The notes under the pieces are model-generated. The model saw nothing but the letters and a program-made list of their open reading frames with translations. It ran no database searches and was not told the origin of the DNA. A stretch of 64,000 nt of DNA from Pseudomonadota bacterium (GTDB lineage Bacteria; Pseudomonadota; Alphaproteobacteria; Sphingomonadales; Sphingomonadaceae): positions 62,001 to 126,000 of the forward strand of contig JAKPHK010000068.1 in NCBI GenBank assembly GCA_029550345.1. Direction: 5' to 3'. The position numbers and the translations under genes are program-made. Position 1 is the stretch's first letter; each line of letters opens with the position of its first letter. Of this stretch, positions 47,177 through 56,988 are shown one piece after another.

Positions 47177-47986
47177 ATGACTGACAAACTTGCCGAAATC
47201 TGCGCCACCAAGCGACTTGAGGTGGCGGCCCGCAAACCGCTCGGGCTGGCGCATTGGCCCGCCCCCACTCCCGTACGGGGGTTCGAGGCGGCCTTGCGGC
47301 GCAAGGCGGCCGATGGCTTTGCCCTGATCGCCGAGATTAAGAAGGCCAGCCCATCCAAGGGTTTGATCCGGGCCGATTTCGATCCCCCGGCCCATGCCCG
47401 CGCCTATCAGGCCGGTGGCGCGGCCTGCCTTTCGGTGCTGACCGATGCGCCGTATTTTCAGGGGCATGAGGGCTTTCTGATCGCTGCCCGCGCCGCTTGT
47501 GACCTGCCGGTGATCCGCAAGGATTTCATGGTAGATCCCTGGCAATGCGCCGAAGCCCGCGCGATCGGCGCCGATGCGATCCTGATCATTGTCGCCGCGC
47601 TCGAAAACGGACAAATGGCGGAAATCGAAGCTGCCGCCCGGACCGAGGGGATGGATGTACTTGTCGAGGTCCATGACGAGGCCGAAATGGAACGTGCCCT
47701 CGCCCAACTGGGTTCAAGGCTGATCGGTGTAAACAATCGCAATCTCAAGACATTCGAGGTTGACCTTGCCACCACCGAGCGACTGGCCGGGATGGTGCCC
47801 CCGGATGTTCTGCTGGTCTGCGAAAGCGGGATTACCAGCCACACCGATTGCCTGCGGATGGACAGGAGCGGCGTCCGCACGTTCCTGGTCGGTGAAAGCC
47901 TGATGCGGCAAGCCGATGTGGCAGCGGCGACCAGCGAACTGCTGGGCAATAGCGCGCTGTCCTACCGTGGGCGACTCGTGCCATAA
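47177..47986 (+). CDS. trpC: Indole-3-glycerol phosphate synthase
   Basis: 269 residues, TIM barrel of the tryptophan pathway. Motifs: [12 protein letters not shown] with the catalytic lysine, [44 protein letters not shown] 47177 lies after the inverted-repeat element; frames upstream of it run into the repeat and are not expected to be coding. No fused TrpF. Confidence 0.96.
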   Translation: MTDKLAEICATKRLEVAARKPLGLAHWPAPTPVRGFEAALRRKAADGFALIAEIKKASPSKGLIRADFDPPAHARAYQAGGAACLSVLTDAPYFQGHEGFLIAARAACDLPVIRKDFMVDPWQCAEARAIGADAILIIVAALENGQMAEIEAAARTEGMDVLVEVHDEAEMERALAQLGSRLIGVNNRNLKTFEVDLATTERLAGMVPPDVLLVCESGITSHTDCLRMDRSGVRTFLVGESLMRQADVAAATSELLGNSALSYRGRLVP

Positions 47987-48112
47987 GGCCTGGATGAACC
48001 CGCTCGCGTACCTTGCCGCAGATCCCTTCCTGTGCCGCCGTGCGCGGCCCGGTTTTCTGTCGCCTGAACAGTGGTCCACGCGGTCCACGCCATGCGTGAA
48101 GAGGACGCAGCA

Positions 48113-48583
48113 ATGAGTCTTTCCCACCTTGATGCGGCCGGAAATGCCACGATGGTCGATGTTTCGGCAAAGCCCGTCAGTCAGCGCGAAGCGATTGCCG
48201 AGGGGCGAATTTCGATGTCGGCGGCGGCGCTCGATGCAATTCGCGACGGTACCGCAAAAAAGGGGGATGTTCTTGCATCCGCCCGGATCGCTGGGATCAT
48301 GGCCGCCAAGAAGACCAGCGACCTGATCCCGCTGTGCCACCCGCTGATGCTGTCAAAAGTAGCGGTCGATTTTGCGTTCGAGGACGGTGCGATCCAGGTG
48401 ACCGCAATGGCCCGGCTTTCGGGCCAGACCGGGGTTGAAATGGAAGCGATGACCGCCGTTTCGATTGCACTGCTGACGATCTATGACATGGCCAAGGCCA
48501 TCGACAAGGGAATGGTCATCTCGGGCATTCGGTTGATCGAAAAGCGCGGCGGCAAATCCGGCCTGTGGAAATCAGCCGACTGA
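48113..48583 (+). CDS. moaC: Cyclic pyranopterin monophosphate synthase MoaC
   Basis: Second half of the first step of molybdenum cofactor synthesis. 156 residues: [30 protein letters not shown] with the active-site histidine region, [18 protein letters not shown] and the final [15 protein letters not shown] 48113 follows GAGG. In many alphaproteobacteria moeA lies between moaC and lexA; here it does not. Confidence 0.96.
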   Translation: MSLSHLDAAGNATMVDVSAKPVSQREAIAEGRISMSAAALDAIRDGTAKKGDVLASARIAGIMAAKKTSDLIPLCHPLMLSKVAVDFAFEDGAIQVTAMARLSGQTGVEMEAMTAVSIALLTIYDMAKAIDKGMVISGIRLIEKRGGKSGLWKSAD

Positions 48584-48644
48584 CGACCTTTCTGCGGGTG
48601 TCGCGCTGCAAAATCGGAAGATTGCTCGAAAACGGCGGAATTGC

Positions 48645-48673
48645 TTGACTCAGCAAATTTCGTTGCTTAATTG
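48645..48673 (+). promoter_or_regulatory. Likely lexA promoter
   Basis: TTGACT (48645-48650) with a 16-17 bp spacer to TTAATT/TAATTG (48667-48673) resembles a sigma-70 promoter. Its -10 abuts the first LexA box, so LexA binding would block RNA polymerase. Confidence 0.55.
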
Positions 48674-48687
48674 TTCCGCATTCGTTC
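48673..48687 (+). promoter_or_regulatory. LexA (SOS) box 1 upstream of lexA
   Basis: GTTC-CGCATTC-GTTC is an exact match to the alphaproteobacterial SOS box GTTC-N7-GTTC. It overlaps the end of the predicted promoter, 57 bp before the lexA start, implying self-repression of lexA. Confidence 0.85.
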
Positions 48688-48690
48688 ACT

Positions 48691-48705
48691 GAACGGCGCA
48701 GGAAC
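48691..48705 (-). promoter_or_regulatory. LexA (SOS) box 2, opposite orientation
   Basis: GAAC-GGCGCAG-GAAC is the reverse complement of GTTC-N7-GTTC. It lies 3 bp after box 1, so the two boxes form one inverted pair. Two adjacent LexA dimers could bind. Confidence 0.75.
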
Positions 48706-48743
48706 ATTCAGGTTCCGCACCGTCCAAATGGAGTGATGCCGGA

Positions 48744-49427
48744 ATGCTGACCCGCAAGCAGCACGAACTGATCCGCTTTATCCAGACCCGCCTTGAAGAA
48801 AGCGGCGTTTCGCCTTCGTTCGAAGAAATGAAGGAGGCGCTCGATCTCAAGTCGAAGTCGGGGGTCCACCGGCTGATTTCCGCGCTGGAAGAACGTGGGT
48901 TCATCCGCCGCCTTCCCAACCGGGCGCGCGCGCTTGAAGTGCTCAAGCAGCCGGAAGACGTGTCCACCAAGTCTCCCGCTCGCTCGGCGGACAATGTCGT
49001 TGCGCTCAAGCGGCCCGAACCGGCCCGCCCCGCCCCGGCCAACGATGTGATCGAAATCCCGCTGCACGGCAAGATCGCGGCGGGCGTTCCGATCGAGGCG
49101 CTGGAAACCTCTGCCACTCTCCCTGTCCCGGCGGCGCTGCTTGGCTCGGGCGAACATTTCGCACTCGAAGTTTCGGGCGATTCGATGGTTGAAGCCGGGA
49201 TTTTCGATGGCGACTATGCCCTCGTCCGCAAGACCGACGTCGCCCGCGACGGAGAGATCGTCGTGGCACTGGTCCGGGGTGAGGAAGCGACCCTCAAGTA
49301 TCTCCGGCGTGAGAACGGGCGGGTGCGGCTCGATCCCGCCAATGCCGCCTATGAACCGCAGATCTACGATCCACGCGAGGTGCTGATCCAGGGCAAGCTA
49401 GCCGGGCTGCTGCGCCGTTATCACTAA
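48744..49427 (+). CDS. lexA: SOS repressor LexA
   Basis: Represses the DNA damage regulon and cleaves itself when RecA is active. 227 residues. N-terminal winged helix ([34 protein letters not shown]), an Ala/Pro-rich hinge, cleavage site A113-G114 in KIAAGV, catalytic Ser147 in GDSMVEAG and Lys185 in EATLKYL. ATG 48744. Two LexA boxes and a promoter lie just upstream. It overlaps the convergent comEC stop by 4 bp. Confidence 0.97.
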   Translation: MLTRKQHELIRFIQTRLEESGVSPSFEEMKEALDLKSKSGVHRLISALEERGFIRRLPNRARALEVLKQPEDVSTKSPARSADNVVALKRPEPARPAPANDVIEIPLHGKIAAGVPIEALETSATLPVPAALLGSGEHFALEVSGDSMVEAGIFDGDYALVRKTDVARDGEIVVALVRGEEATLKYLRRENGRVRLDPANAAYEPQIYDPREVLIQGKLAGLLRRYH

Positions 49428-51649
49428 AGGCCTGGTGGGGCGCCTGTCGCGGCGGGCGCGACCATGCCCGGCGCCTTGCGCGGAGCCTGCGCCGGTGGCC
49501 GCCACCAGCCGTGCTGCCCCTGCTGCTCTGCAACCGTGGTGATTTGGCGGCGCTCCAGATCGATGGTCACGCCCCCGGTCTGGTCGAGCATCCTTCGGTC
49601 GGCCTTGATCCAGCGCGGCTGGCACGAGCGCGGCAGGTAGCGCGCAGCAACCACGATATCGCTGCGTTCGCAGGCCGCAGCCAGTTCGCGCTCAACCGCA
49701 TAATCGGTCCCTCGGGCAAGCAGGACCATCCAGGCCCTGCCGCCGCGCCGCAGCACCGCCAGGCAATAGTCCCGGTTGCACCGCGCGCCGGGCCAATCGT
49801 CAACCAGCCGCGTCTCGCCATTCATTCCGGCACTTTCGGTCAGATTGTCGCGCGCAAAATCGCTGCGGCTGTCGCGCAATACAAGAAGTTCGCCTTCGGC
49901 TTCGCCGGTAATGCCGATGTGCCTGCCATCGCCGGAAATCAGGATGTCCGGCGTACGGACCTGCCCCAGCGCCAACAGCCCAAGGGCGATCGGGACCAAG
50001 CCCAGAAGGTGCACCTTAGACTGCCACAGCGCGATCCACAGGCTCCCGCACAGGAACAGCGCGAATGTTGCGCGCCCCATCGAGGGCATCATCGTCACGG
50101 CCCCGGGGATGGCTGCGGTCCAGTGCGCCAGCGCCAGCAGCAGTTCGAGCGACTTGCCCGCCAGCCACCAGAACGGCGCACCCAGCCCGGCCAGATCGAA
50201 CAGCAGGCCAAGTGCGATCAGCGGCATGGTTGCCAGTGTGGTCAGCGGGATCGCGATCACATTGGCAAGCGCGCCATAAACCCCGGCGCGATGGAAATGA
50301 AACAGGCCGATCGGCAGCAACGCCAGTTCGATCACCACCCCTGTCAGAAGCAGACCCGAAAGGTTGCGCAGCAGCCGCGCCCACCACGGCTCGTCACGCG
50401 GCGCGTTGAAGGCCTTCATCGGTGCGGAGCCGTGCAGCGCCACAATCGCAATCACCGCCGCGAAGCTCATCTGGAAGCTCGGCCCGACCAGCGCTTCCGG
50501 CCAGAACAGTAGCACGACGAAAGCGGCCACCGCGACCATTCGCATCGAAAGCGGCTCTCGTCCGATCGCCAGTGCCGCCAGCACCAGCAAGGCACCGATG
50601 CACGAGCGGATCGTCGGCACTTCCGCGCCTGTGAGCAGGGTATAGCCGATCCCCGCCGAAGCGCCCACTGCCGCCGCCACCAGTGGCAAACGCAGCCGCA
50701 GAGCCAACCAGGGAAACAGCGCGAGCAGCCGCAGCGCCAGAAAATAGCCCGCCGCAACCACGGCGCTGACGTGCAGCCCGCTGACCGACAGGAGATGGGT
50801 CAAGCCAGCATCGCGCATTGCGGCATCGTCAGCCTCGGCAATAGCACCGCGATCCCCGCTGGCGAAGGCCGCAGCGATCGTACCGGGCGATCCGGTCAGT
50901 TGTGCGCGCACGTGCTGCGAAAGGCCGCGCTGCAAGGCGGCGGTCCATCCCCCTCCCCCTGGCTCCAGCACCGTAACCGGGCCAAGCACGCTCCCGGTCG
51001 CGGCCAGGCCGGAAAACCAGGCTGTGCGCGCAAAGTCATAGCCGCCCGGCAGCATCGGCGCTGCCGGCGGCACCAGCCGCGCCCGCAGCCGCAAATGCGC
51101 ACCCTCCGCCAATCCCGGCAGATCGCGCTCCTGATCAAGGTTGAGCCGAACCCGAATGGCCCGGCCCATTTCGGGATCACGGGTTGCAAGCAGCAGGCGG
51201 ACCCGTTGTTCGGCCGGTTGCTCCTGACGCGAGAGGACCGTGGCGTCGAGTTGGGCGACCTGCACCCGGACCAGAGGCTCTGCCCCGACCATGGCCGATT
51301 TGGCCCAGACCAGCGCGCAGCCCGCAGCCGCTGCCAGCCCAAGCACAGCCAGCGCGCGGCGCAGATAGGGATGCCGTCCATCACCGCTGAACAGCGCCAG
51401 TGCTGCCAGCGAAACCGCCATGCAGCCCGCAATGAAACCCAGCCATTCCCAGGGATTTGCGCCGACGAACCAGGCGGCAATCCCGCCAGCGAAGGCGACG
51501 ACCGCCCACGGCCCCTGCTCAACCCCGGAATTGGCCAGGAATCGTTCGATCTGTTCAAGCACGCTGGACAAGTCCGGGCGCTTGCGCCAAGGGCTATGTT
51601 GCAGTGCAGCGCCGTCTGGCGGTTCACTGCCCAAGGGCACCCGAGGCAT
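49424..51649 (-). CDS. comEC: ComEC/Rec2-family competence membrane protein
   Basis: About 741 residues from ATG 51649 (ATG 51664 is an alternative). An N-terminal DUF4131 part with helices and an OB-like section is followed by the Competence channel domain with [20 protein letters not shown] and more than eight further helices. In transforming bacteria ComEC carries single-stranded DNA across the inner membrane. The C-terminal region lacks the HxHxDH motif of the metallo-beta-lactamase domain seen in Bacillus ComEC. Divergent from gltX across about 43 bp. Confidence 0.9.
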   Translation of the reverse strand: MPRVPLGSEPPDGAALQHSPWRKRPDLSSVLEQIERFLANSGVEQGPWAVVAFAGGIAAWFVGANPWEWLGFIAGCMAVSLAALALFSGDGRHPYLRRALAVLGLAAAAGCALVWAKSAMVGAEPLVRVQVAQLDATVLSRQEQPAEQRVRLLLATRDPEMGRAIRVRLNLDQERDLPGLAEGAHLRLRARLVPPAAPMLPGGYDFARTAWFSGLAATGSVLGPVTVLEPGGGGWTAALQRGLSQHVRAQLTGSPGTIAAAFASGDRGAIAEADDAAMRDAGLTHLLSVSGLHVSAVVAAGYFLALRLLALFPWLALRLRLPLVAAAVGASAGIGYTLLTGAEVPTIRSCIGALLVLAALAIGREPLSMRMVAVAAFVVLLFWPEALVGPSFQMSFAAVIAIVALHGSAPMKAFNAPRDEPWWARLLRNLSGLLLTGVVIELALLPIGLFHFHRAGVYGALANVIAIPLTTLATMPLIALGLLFDLAGLGAPFWWLAGKSLELLLALAHWTAAIPGAVTMMPSMGRATFALFLCGSLWIALWQSKVHLLGLVPIALGLLALGQVRTPDILISGDGRHIGITGEAEGELLVLRDSRSDFARDNLTESAGMNGETRLVDDWPGARCNRDYCLAVLRRGGRAWMVLLARGTDYAVERELAAACERSDIVVAARYLPRSCQPRWIKADRRMLDQTGGVTIDLERRQITTVAEQQGQHGWWRPPAQAPRKAPGMVAPAATGAPPGL

Positions 51650-51692
51650 GACTTCACCGGCCATGGGGGTAGGAAACAGGAAGGATCGATCG

Positions 51693-53126
51693 ATGGCAAG
51701 CGATAGCGTAATGACGGCAACGGGCGAGGCCCGCGGCGTCGTGACGCGGTTTGCCCCTTCTCCGACCGGATTTCTGCACATCGGCGGTGCACGCACCGCG
51801 CTGTTCAACTGGCTGCTGGCGCGTCACCTGGGCGGCAAGTACCTGCTGCGGATCGAAGATACAGACCGGGCCAGATCGACAGAACCGGCGATCGAGGCCA
51901 TTTTCGACGGGCTCGACTGGCTGGGGCTGATGGGTGATGAGCCCGCCACTTTCCAGTTCGCGCGGTCTGGCCGTCATGCCGAAGTTGCCGGCCAACTTCT
52001 TGAAAGCGGCCATGCCTATCGCTGCTATCTGACCCAGGAGGAGCTCCAGGCGCGCCGAGAAGCCGCTCAGGCCGAGCGCCGAACCTTTCGGCTCGACAGT
52101 GAATGGCGCGATGCCGATCCCGCGACCTGGCCGAGCGACCTGCCTTACGTGGTGCGGATCAAGGCCCCGCGCGATGGGGAAACCGTGATCGAGGATCTCG
52201 TTCAGGGCACGGTTACCGTCCAGAACGCCGAGCTGGACGATTTCGTCCTGCTGCGCGGCGATGGCACCCCCACCTATATGCTGGCGGTGGTTGTGGACGA
52301 TCACGATATGGGTGTGACCCATGTGATCCGGGGTGACGATCACCTCAACAACGCCTTCCGCCAACTGGCGATCATCCGTGCGATGGCTTGGCCCGAGCCG
52401 GCCTATGGCCATGTCCCGCTGATCCACGGGCATGACGGTGCGAAACTTTCCAAGCGCCACGGCGCGCTGGGCGTCGATGCCTACCGCGATGAGATGGGCG
52501 TACTGCCCGAGGCGCTGTTCAACTACCTGCTCCGGCTTGGCTGGGGCCACGGCGACAATGAAATCATCAGCCGCGAACAGGCGATCGAATGGTTTGACAT
52601 TGCCCATGTCGGCAAGAGCCCGTCGCGCTTCGACCTCGCCAAACTGCTCAATCTGAACGCGCACTACCTGCGCGAGGCCGGTGATGCACGCCTGGCCGGT
52701 CTGGTTGCGCCGCGGATGACGGGCGACATCGATCTGGGTCTTTTGACCCAAGCCATGCCGGTGCTGAAAGTCCGAGCAAAGGACCTTAACGAGCTTGCCG
52801 CCGGGGCCGCTTTCCTGTTCGCGAAGCGCCCGCTGGCGATGGAAGACAAGGCCCTGGCGCTGCTCAGCGACGATGCGCGGCAACTGCTCGCCGCGATCGA
52901 GGCTCGGATCGGCCAGCTTTCGGACTGGACCCTTGAAGCGCTCGAAACCAGCCTCAAGGAAATGGCCCAGGATCTGGGTCTGGGGCTTGGAAAGCTTGCG
53001 CAACCCCTTAGGGCCGCGCTAACCGGACAGACGACTTCCCCAGGTATTTTCGACGTGTTGGTTCTGCTTGGCCGTGATGAAAGCTTGGCGCGGATTTCCG
53101 CCCAGGCATCGGCCACGGCAGAATGA
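51693..53126 (+). CDS. gltX: Glutamyl-tRNA synthetase
   Basis: 478 residues. HIGH-type motif reads [17 protein letters not shown] (HIGG), the signature loop KLSKRHG replaces KMSKS, both usual for GltX. LRIEDTD and the anticodon-binding C-terminal half are present. ATG 51693 lies 7 bp after AAGGA. It may charge tRNA-Glu and, in many alphaproteobacteria, also tRNA-Gln for amidation. gltA follows closely. Confidence 0.97.
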   Translation: MASDSVMTATGEARGVVTRFAPSPTGFLHIGGARTALFNWLLARHLGGKYLLRIEDTDRARSTEPAIEAIFDGLDWLGLMGDEPATFQFARSGRHAEVAGQLLESGHAYRCYLTQEELQARREAAQAERRTFRLDSEWRDADPATWPSDLPYVVRIKAPRDGETVIEDLVQGTVTVQNAELDDFVLLRGDGTPTYMLAVVVDDHDMGVTHVIRGDDHLNNAFRQLAIIRAMAWPEPAYGHVPLIHGHDGAKLSKRHGALGVDAYRDEMGVLPEALFNYLLRLGWGHGDNEIISREQAIEWFDIAHVGKSPSRFDLAKLLNLNAHYLREAGDARLAGLVAPRMTGDIDLGLLTQAMPVLKVRAKDLNELAAGAAFLFAKRPLAMEDKALALLSDDARQLLAAIEARIGQLSDWTLEALETSLKEMAQDLGLGLGKLAQPLRAALTGQTTSPGIFDVLVLLGRDESLARISAQASATAE

Positions 53127-53143
53127 TTTCAGGAGGTAGCAAG

Positions 53144-54427
53144 GTGGGTAACCAGGTAAAACTGAGCACTGGATCGGGCGATTTTGAGTATCCGGTCCTT
53201 TCGGGCAGCGTTGGGCCGGATGTCGTCGATATCCGCAAGCTCTATGGCCAGACCGGGATGTTCACCTTCGATCCCGGCTTCACCAGCACGGCCAGCTGCG
53301 AATCCGCACTGACCTATATCGATGGCGATGAAGGCGTGCTGCTCCACCGTGGCTATCCAATCGGCCAGCTGGCCGAACATTCGAGCTTCATGGAAGTCAG
53401 CTACCTGCTGCTCAACGGCGAACTGCCGAGCAAGGCCGAGCTGGACACCTTTACCAACACGATCACCCGCCACACCATGCTGCACGAGCAACTGGCGACC
53501 TTCTATCGCGGCTTCCGCCGTGATGCCCACCCGATGGCGATCATGTGCGGCGTGGTCGGTGCGCTTTCGGCGTTCTACCACGATTCGACCGACATTTCCG
53601 ATCCGGTTCAGCGTAAGATCGCCAGCCACCGCCTGATCGCCAAAATGCCGACGATTGCGGCCATGGCCTACAAGTATTCGGTCGGTCAGCCGTTCGTCTA
53701 TCCGGACAACAGCCTGTCCTACACCGGCAACTTCCTGAAGATGACCTTCGGCGTCCCGGCCGAGGAATACCAGGTTATCCCCGCTGTCGAAAAGGCGATG
53801 GACCGGATCTTCACCCTCCACGCCGATCACGAACAGAACGCGTCGACCAGCACGGTGCGCCTGGCCGGTTCTTCGGGCGCCAATCCCTTTGCCTGCATCG
53901 CCGCCGGCATTGCCTGCCTGTGGGGCCCCGCCCATGGCGGCGCGAATGAAGCCGCGCTCAATATGCTCAAGGAAATCGGCACTCCGGACAAGATCCCGCA
54001 CTATATCGAGCGGGCCAAGGACAAGAATGATCCGTTCCGCCTGATGGGCTTCGGCCACCGCGTCTACAAGAACTACGACCCGCGCGCGACTGTGATGCAG
54101 TCAACCGTGCGTGAGGTGTTCGATGCGCTGAAGGTCAACGATCCGCTGTTCGAAACCGCCCTGCAACTTGAGGAAATCGCGCTCAACGATCCCTACTTCG
54201 TCGAGAAGAAGCTGTTCCCGAACGTCGATTTCTATTCGGGCATCATCCTCTCAGCGATCGGCTTCCCGACCACCATGTTCACCGTGCTGTTTGCCCTTGC
54301 CCGCACGGTCGGTTGGGTGGCGCAATGGAACGAAATGATCAGCGATCCCGGCCAGAAGATCGGGCGTCCGCGCCAGCTCTACACCGGCCCGACGCAGCGC
54401 GACTACGTGCCGCTCGACAAGCGCTGA
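53144..54427 (+). CDS. gltA: Citrate synthase (type II)
   Basis: Condenses oxaloacetate and acetyl-CoA in the TCA cycle. 427 residues from GTG 53144, chosen because AGGAGG lies 7 bp before it; an ATG at 53123 overlapping gltX is less likely. Motifs: [20 protein letters not shown], the HRGYPI loop, [13 protein letters not shown], catalytic His in [24 protein letters not shown], and the catalytic Asp region PNVDFYSG. Its last 58 bp are duplicated just downstream. Confidence 0.97.
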   Translation: MGNQVKLSTGSGDFEYPVLSGSVGPDVVDIRKLYGQTGMFTFDPGFTSTASCESALTYIDGDEGVLLHRGYPIGQLAEHSSFMEVSYLLLNGELPSKAELDTFTNTITRHTMLHEQLATFYRGFRRDAHPMAIMCGVVGALSAFYHDSTDISDPVQRKIASHRLIAKMPTIAAMAYKYSVGQPFVYPDNSLSYTGNFLKMTFGVPAEEYQVIPAVEKAMDRIFTLHADHEQNASTSTVRLAGSSGANPFACIAAGIACLWGPAHGGANEAALNMLKEIGTPDKIPHYIERAKDKNDPFRLMGFGHRVYKNYDPRATVMQSTVREVFDALKVNDPLFETALQLEEIALNDPYFVEKKLFPNVDFYSGIILSAIGFPTTMFTVLFALARTVGWVAQWNEMISDPGQKIGRPRQLYTGPTQRDYVPLDKR

Positions 54428-54545
54428 TACCGAAAAAGCGCGAGCTGGCTGTCGGTCGGCCGGTTTCTCGAGAGAAACCGGTTGGCTGCGCCAGCTCCAC
54501 ACCGGCCCGACGCAGCGCGGCTGCGCGCTGCTCGACAAGCGCTGA
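54370..54545. repeat. Duplicated gltA 3' end around a palindrome
   Basis: The final 58 bp of gltA (54370-54427) reappear at 54488-54545 with five differences, all transitions. Offset is 118 bp. The second copy still ends in GACAAGCGCTGA but is not in any gene. Between the copies sit nested inverted repeats. Confidence 0.85.
54460..54481. repeat. 22-bp palindrome in the gltA duplication spacer
   Basis: CCGGTTTCTC-GA-GAGAAACCGG is a perfect 10-bp inverted repeat, flanked further out by GAGCTGGC (about 54442) and GCCAGCTC (about 54489). It may act as the transcript end between convergent gltA and the kinase-like gene. Confidence 0.7.
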
Positions 54546-54547
54546 AA

Positions 54548-55999
54548 TCAGGACTCTTCGTCGGCCTCGGGTGCCGCATCTTCGCTGCGGCCCGTGGTCG
54601 GCGCGGTCGCCAGCAGATCGGCGGGAACGTCCAGAATGAAGCGAGCGCCCTGCCCCGGCGCGCTTTCAACAACAAGATCGCCGCCCATCGCCCGCGCCAG
54701 ACGCCTTGAGATATAAAGGCCCAGCCCTGAGCCGCCATCCTCACCGCTGCGACCAAGCCGTTCGAATTTCTCGAAAACCTTGCTCTGCTGCTCTTCGCTA
54801 AGCCCCGGGCCCTGATCGGCAACGATCAGCCTGGCCCGCCCGCCGGCATCTTCGAGCCGGATCCATATCTGCGAATTTTCCGGCGTGTAGCGGATCGCAT
54901 TGCCGACCAGATTCAGCAGGATCTGCAAGACCCGCCGAAACTCGGCAATCGCGGGCAGGTGTTCACCCTGCTTGGGGGCGTCGATCGAAATTCCGCGTTC
55001 CTGCGCACGGACCGCAAGAATGCCGGCCGCCCGCCGCGCAACATCGGCCAGGTCGATCTGGTCGGGTGCGGTGTTGAATTCATCGGATTCGACGACTTCA
55101 AGATCAGCCAGATCCTCGACCAACGCCAACAGATGCTGACCGGCTGCGGCAATATCAGCGGCATACTGGCTGTACTCCTCGGCTAAAGGGCCAGCCATCC
55201 GCGTCCGGATCGTTTCGGCATTGGCGATGATCCGGGCGATCGGCTGACGCAGGACCGGGGCAATATCGCGCCCGACAAGGCCTGGGCCATTGCTCGGCAG
55301 CACCACCGCACCGGGAACCGGCCGCGGCTGCGGTGGCGGCAGCGGGGCATCGGCGGTCAGGCAAAGATCGAAACCCACGGGATTTCCGCCCGGTCCCAGC
55401 TGCGGCAGCAGACTGGCCCGCCAGTGGCGCTGGGAATCGGGCACCTCAACCCTGGCACCGTCCAGAAGGCGCCAGTGAAGCGGCTGATGGTGTTCGGTCC
55501 CCTCGACCGTCAGAAAATCGGTCCAGGGCTGGCCGATGCCGTGCTTCATGGACTTGACCAGCCCGGCAAGGTCAGGCGCATCGCCTTCTGCCGCCAAGAG
55601 CCTCTGTTCGGGATCGAGCCGCGCGGTCAGTTCCGCCAGGGTGCGGTCGATGGCGGCGCGGTGATCGCCAACCAGCGCCGGATCCTCTGGTGGCAAGGCG
55701 TTTACCTGCCATGTATTGACGCGGATCAGACAGCCCCCATCGTCCTGCGGATCGACCTCAACCCAGGCAACGATGGCCTCGCGGCCATTGCTGGCGCGCA
55801 GCGTGCGGGCCAGTTTCAAACCGAACGAACGACACTTCGCCTCAATCTCGCGAAGCGCGGCGATGGCGATAGGGCCCGGAATTTCACCGCCGCAATCGTG
55901 CTGCAGCGAAGACAGCGGTTCGCTCGCGGAGACCAGCAGGCCTGCCGCGTCGGTTCGCCCCTGGGCGATGGCTGCAGTGTCGGCAGCCACTGCTATCAA
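54548..55999 (-). CDS. Histidine-kinase-like protein lacking the phospho-histidine
   Basis: 483 residues, soluble. N-terminal about 1-230 is a PAS-like or unrecognised sensory region. From about 240 there is a HisKA-like helix pair where the H-box reads IAPVLRQPIARIIANAETI: the position of His in HELRTPL is Pro248. The HATPase domain is intact, with NLVGNAIRYTP (363-373), DQGPGL (395-400) and GSGLGL (423-428). It may bind ATP and act through conformation, as DivL does in Caulobacter, rather than by autophosphorylation. Start is TTG 55999 overlapping the upstream stop, or GTG 55990. Last gene of a four-gene cluster. Confidence 0.8.
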   Translation of the reverse strand: MIAVAADTAAIAQGRTDAAGLLVSASEPLSSLQHDCGGEIPGPIAIAALREIEAKCRSFGLKLARTLRASNGREAIVAWVEVDPQDDGGCLIRVNTWQVNALPPEDPALVGDHRAAIDRTLAELTARLDPEQRLLAAEGDAPDLAGLVKSMKHGIGQPWTDFLTVEGTEHHQPLHWRLLDGARVEVPDSQRHWRASLLPQLGPGGNPVGFDLCLTADAPLPPPQPRPVPGAVVLPSNGPGLVGRDIAPVLRQPIARIIANAETIRTRMAGPLAEEYSQYAADIAAAGQHLLALVEDLADLEVVESDEFNTAPDQIDLADVARRAAGILAVRAQERGISIDAPKQGEHLPAIAEFRRVLQILLNLVGNAIRYTPENSQIWIRLEDAGGRARLIVADQGPGLSEEQQSKVFEKFERLGRSGEDGGSGLGLYISRRLARAMGGDLVVESAPGQGARFILDVPADLLATAPTTGRSEDAAPEADEES

Positions 56000-56976
56000 C
56001 CGCCCGGATAGGTCGCTGAACGGGCCAGCAAGGCCGCCGCTTGATCTGCGCCAAGTTGCTCAAATCCCTGCGGCAAGGTGACCTCGGGATGAAAGGCCAG
56101 GAACTGCTCCTCTATCGAGGCCGCCTTCATGCCGGCGGCCCGCAGGGCCAGCGCCAGACGCGCCACCTGTGCCTCATTCGTCGCGAGAATTGCCATTTCG
56201 CGATCCTGCCCCGAGGCAAGCGCCAGCGCGCTGAGGAACATCCCGGCTCCGGCATGGGTAACCGCCAGCGCAGCAGTGGCACCAGCGCCCATGCCCATGA
56301 CCAGGCGCGAAATCAGCCCGAGGCGGCTGCGGCCTTCATCATAACGTGAGCGAATGGCTCGTTCGGCAGCCGCGACGTGATCCTGAAGTTCGGGATCATC
56401 GCCGCCAAGGCCGCGCAATCCGACCAGCGCGGAGTGAAGCAGATCACCGGGTAGTTCATCCAGCGGAAGCTGCATCCGCCGCTGGTTCTGCGCGAACCGC
56501 GCCTGTGCTGCCAGCAGCGCCATGGCCGTGGTCGCTACCTGCGCATCGCTCGATGCAATGAGCGCCTGCAGCAATGGCGAAAGGACCGGATCGAGCGACA
56601 GCCGCGCCTGAAGCCGCTGGGTCAGTTGCCATTCCAGCGCCAGCGCGTGCACATGGCCAAGAAAGCCGGTGTGGGCGACAAAGCCTTCGATCAGTCCTGC
56701 GAGAGTTTCAGCGCTGTGATCACGCGCGTCAGGCATCCCGGCGGCGGTGGCCAGTTCGTCAAGCACCTGCGCAGCGACATGAGCAAACATTCCGCGCACC
56801 GCCGCGACGATCTCGTCACTGAACACCGAATGCTCGTCGTTGGCGAGCAAATGTCGCATGATCGGCGCAATCGTGCCAATCATGGCATCGCCATGCGCCA
56901 GATCATCGCGAAGCAGTGCTTCTACAGAAATTGCCGGGTTCGCCGGGGCAGCTGTATCAATCATGCCCTGTGCCAT
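55996..56976 (-). CDS. Conserved helical protein of unknown function
   Basis: 326 residues, nearly all alpha-helix, Ala/Leu-rich; a glycine/alanine-rich hydrophobic stretch (LVMGMGAGATAALAVTHAGAG, about 230-250) could be a membrane segment. No catalytic motif recognised. It overlaps the kinase-like gene by 4 bp and follows the nucleotidyltransferase-like membrane protein by 12 bp, so it is a genuine member of the cluster. Function not assignable. Confidence 0.65.
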   Translation of the reverse strand: MAQGMIDTAAPANPAISVEALLRDDLAHGDAMIGTIAPIMRHLLANDEHSVFSDEIVAAVRGMFAHVAAQVLDELATAAGMPDARDHSAETLAGLIEGFVAHTGFLGHVHALALEWQLTQRLQARLSLDPVLSPLLQALIASSDAQVATTAMALLAAQARFAQNQRRMQLPLDELPGDLLHSALVGLRGLGGDDPELQDHVAAAERAIRSRYDEGRSRLGLISRLVMGMGAGATAALAVTHAGAGMFLSALALASGQDREMAILATNEAQVARLALALRAAGMKAASIEEQFLAFHPEVTLPQGFEQLGADQAAALLARSATYPGG

Positions 56977-56988
56977 AGCCCTGCTTGG

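Noticed and set aside
48005..48112. Short protein frame between trpC and moaC
   Set aside because: No ribosome-binding site, overlaps the moaC leader, and the sequence lacks any conserved pattern; treated as leader DNA.
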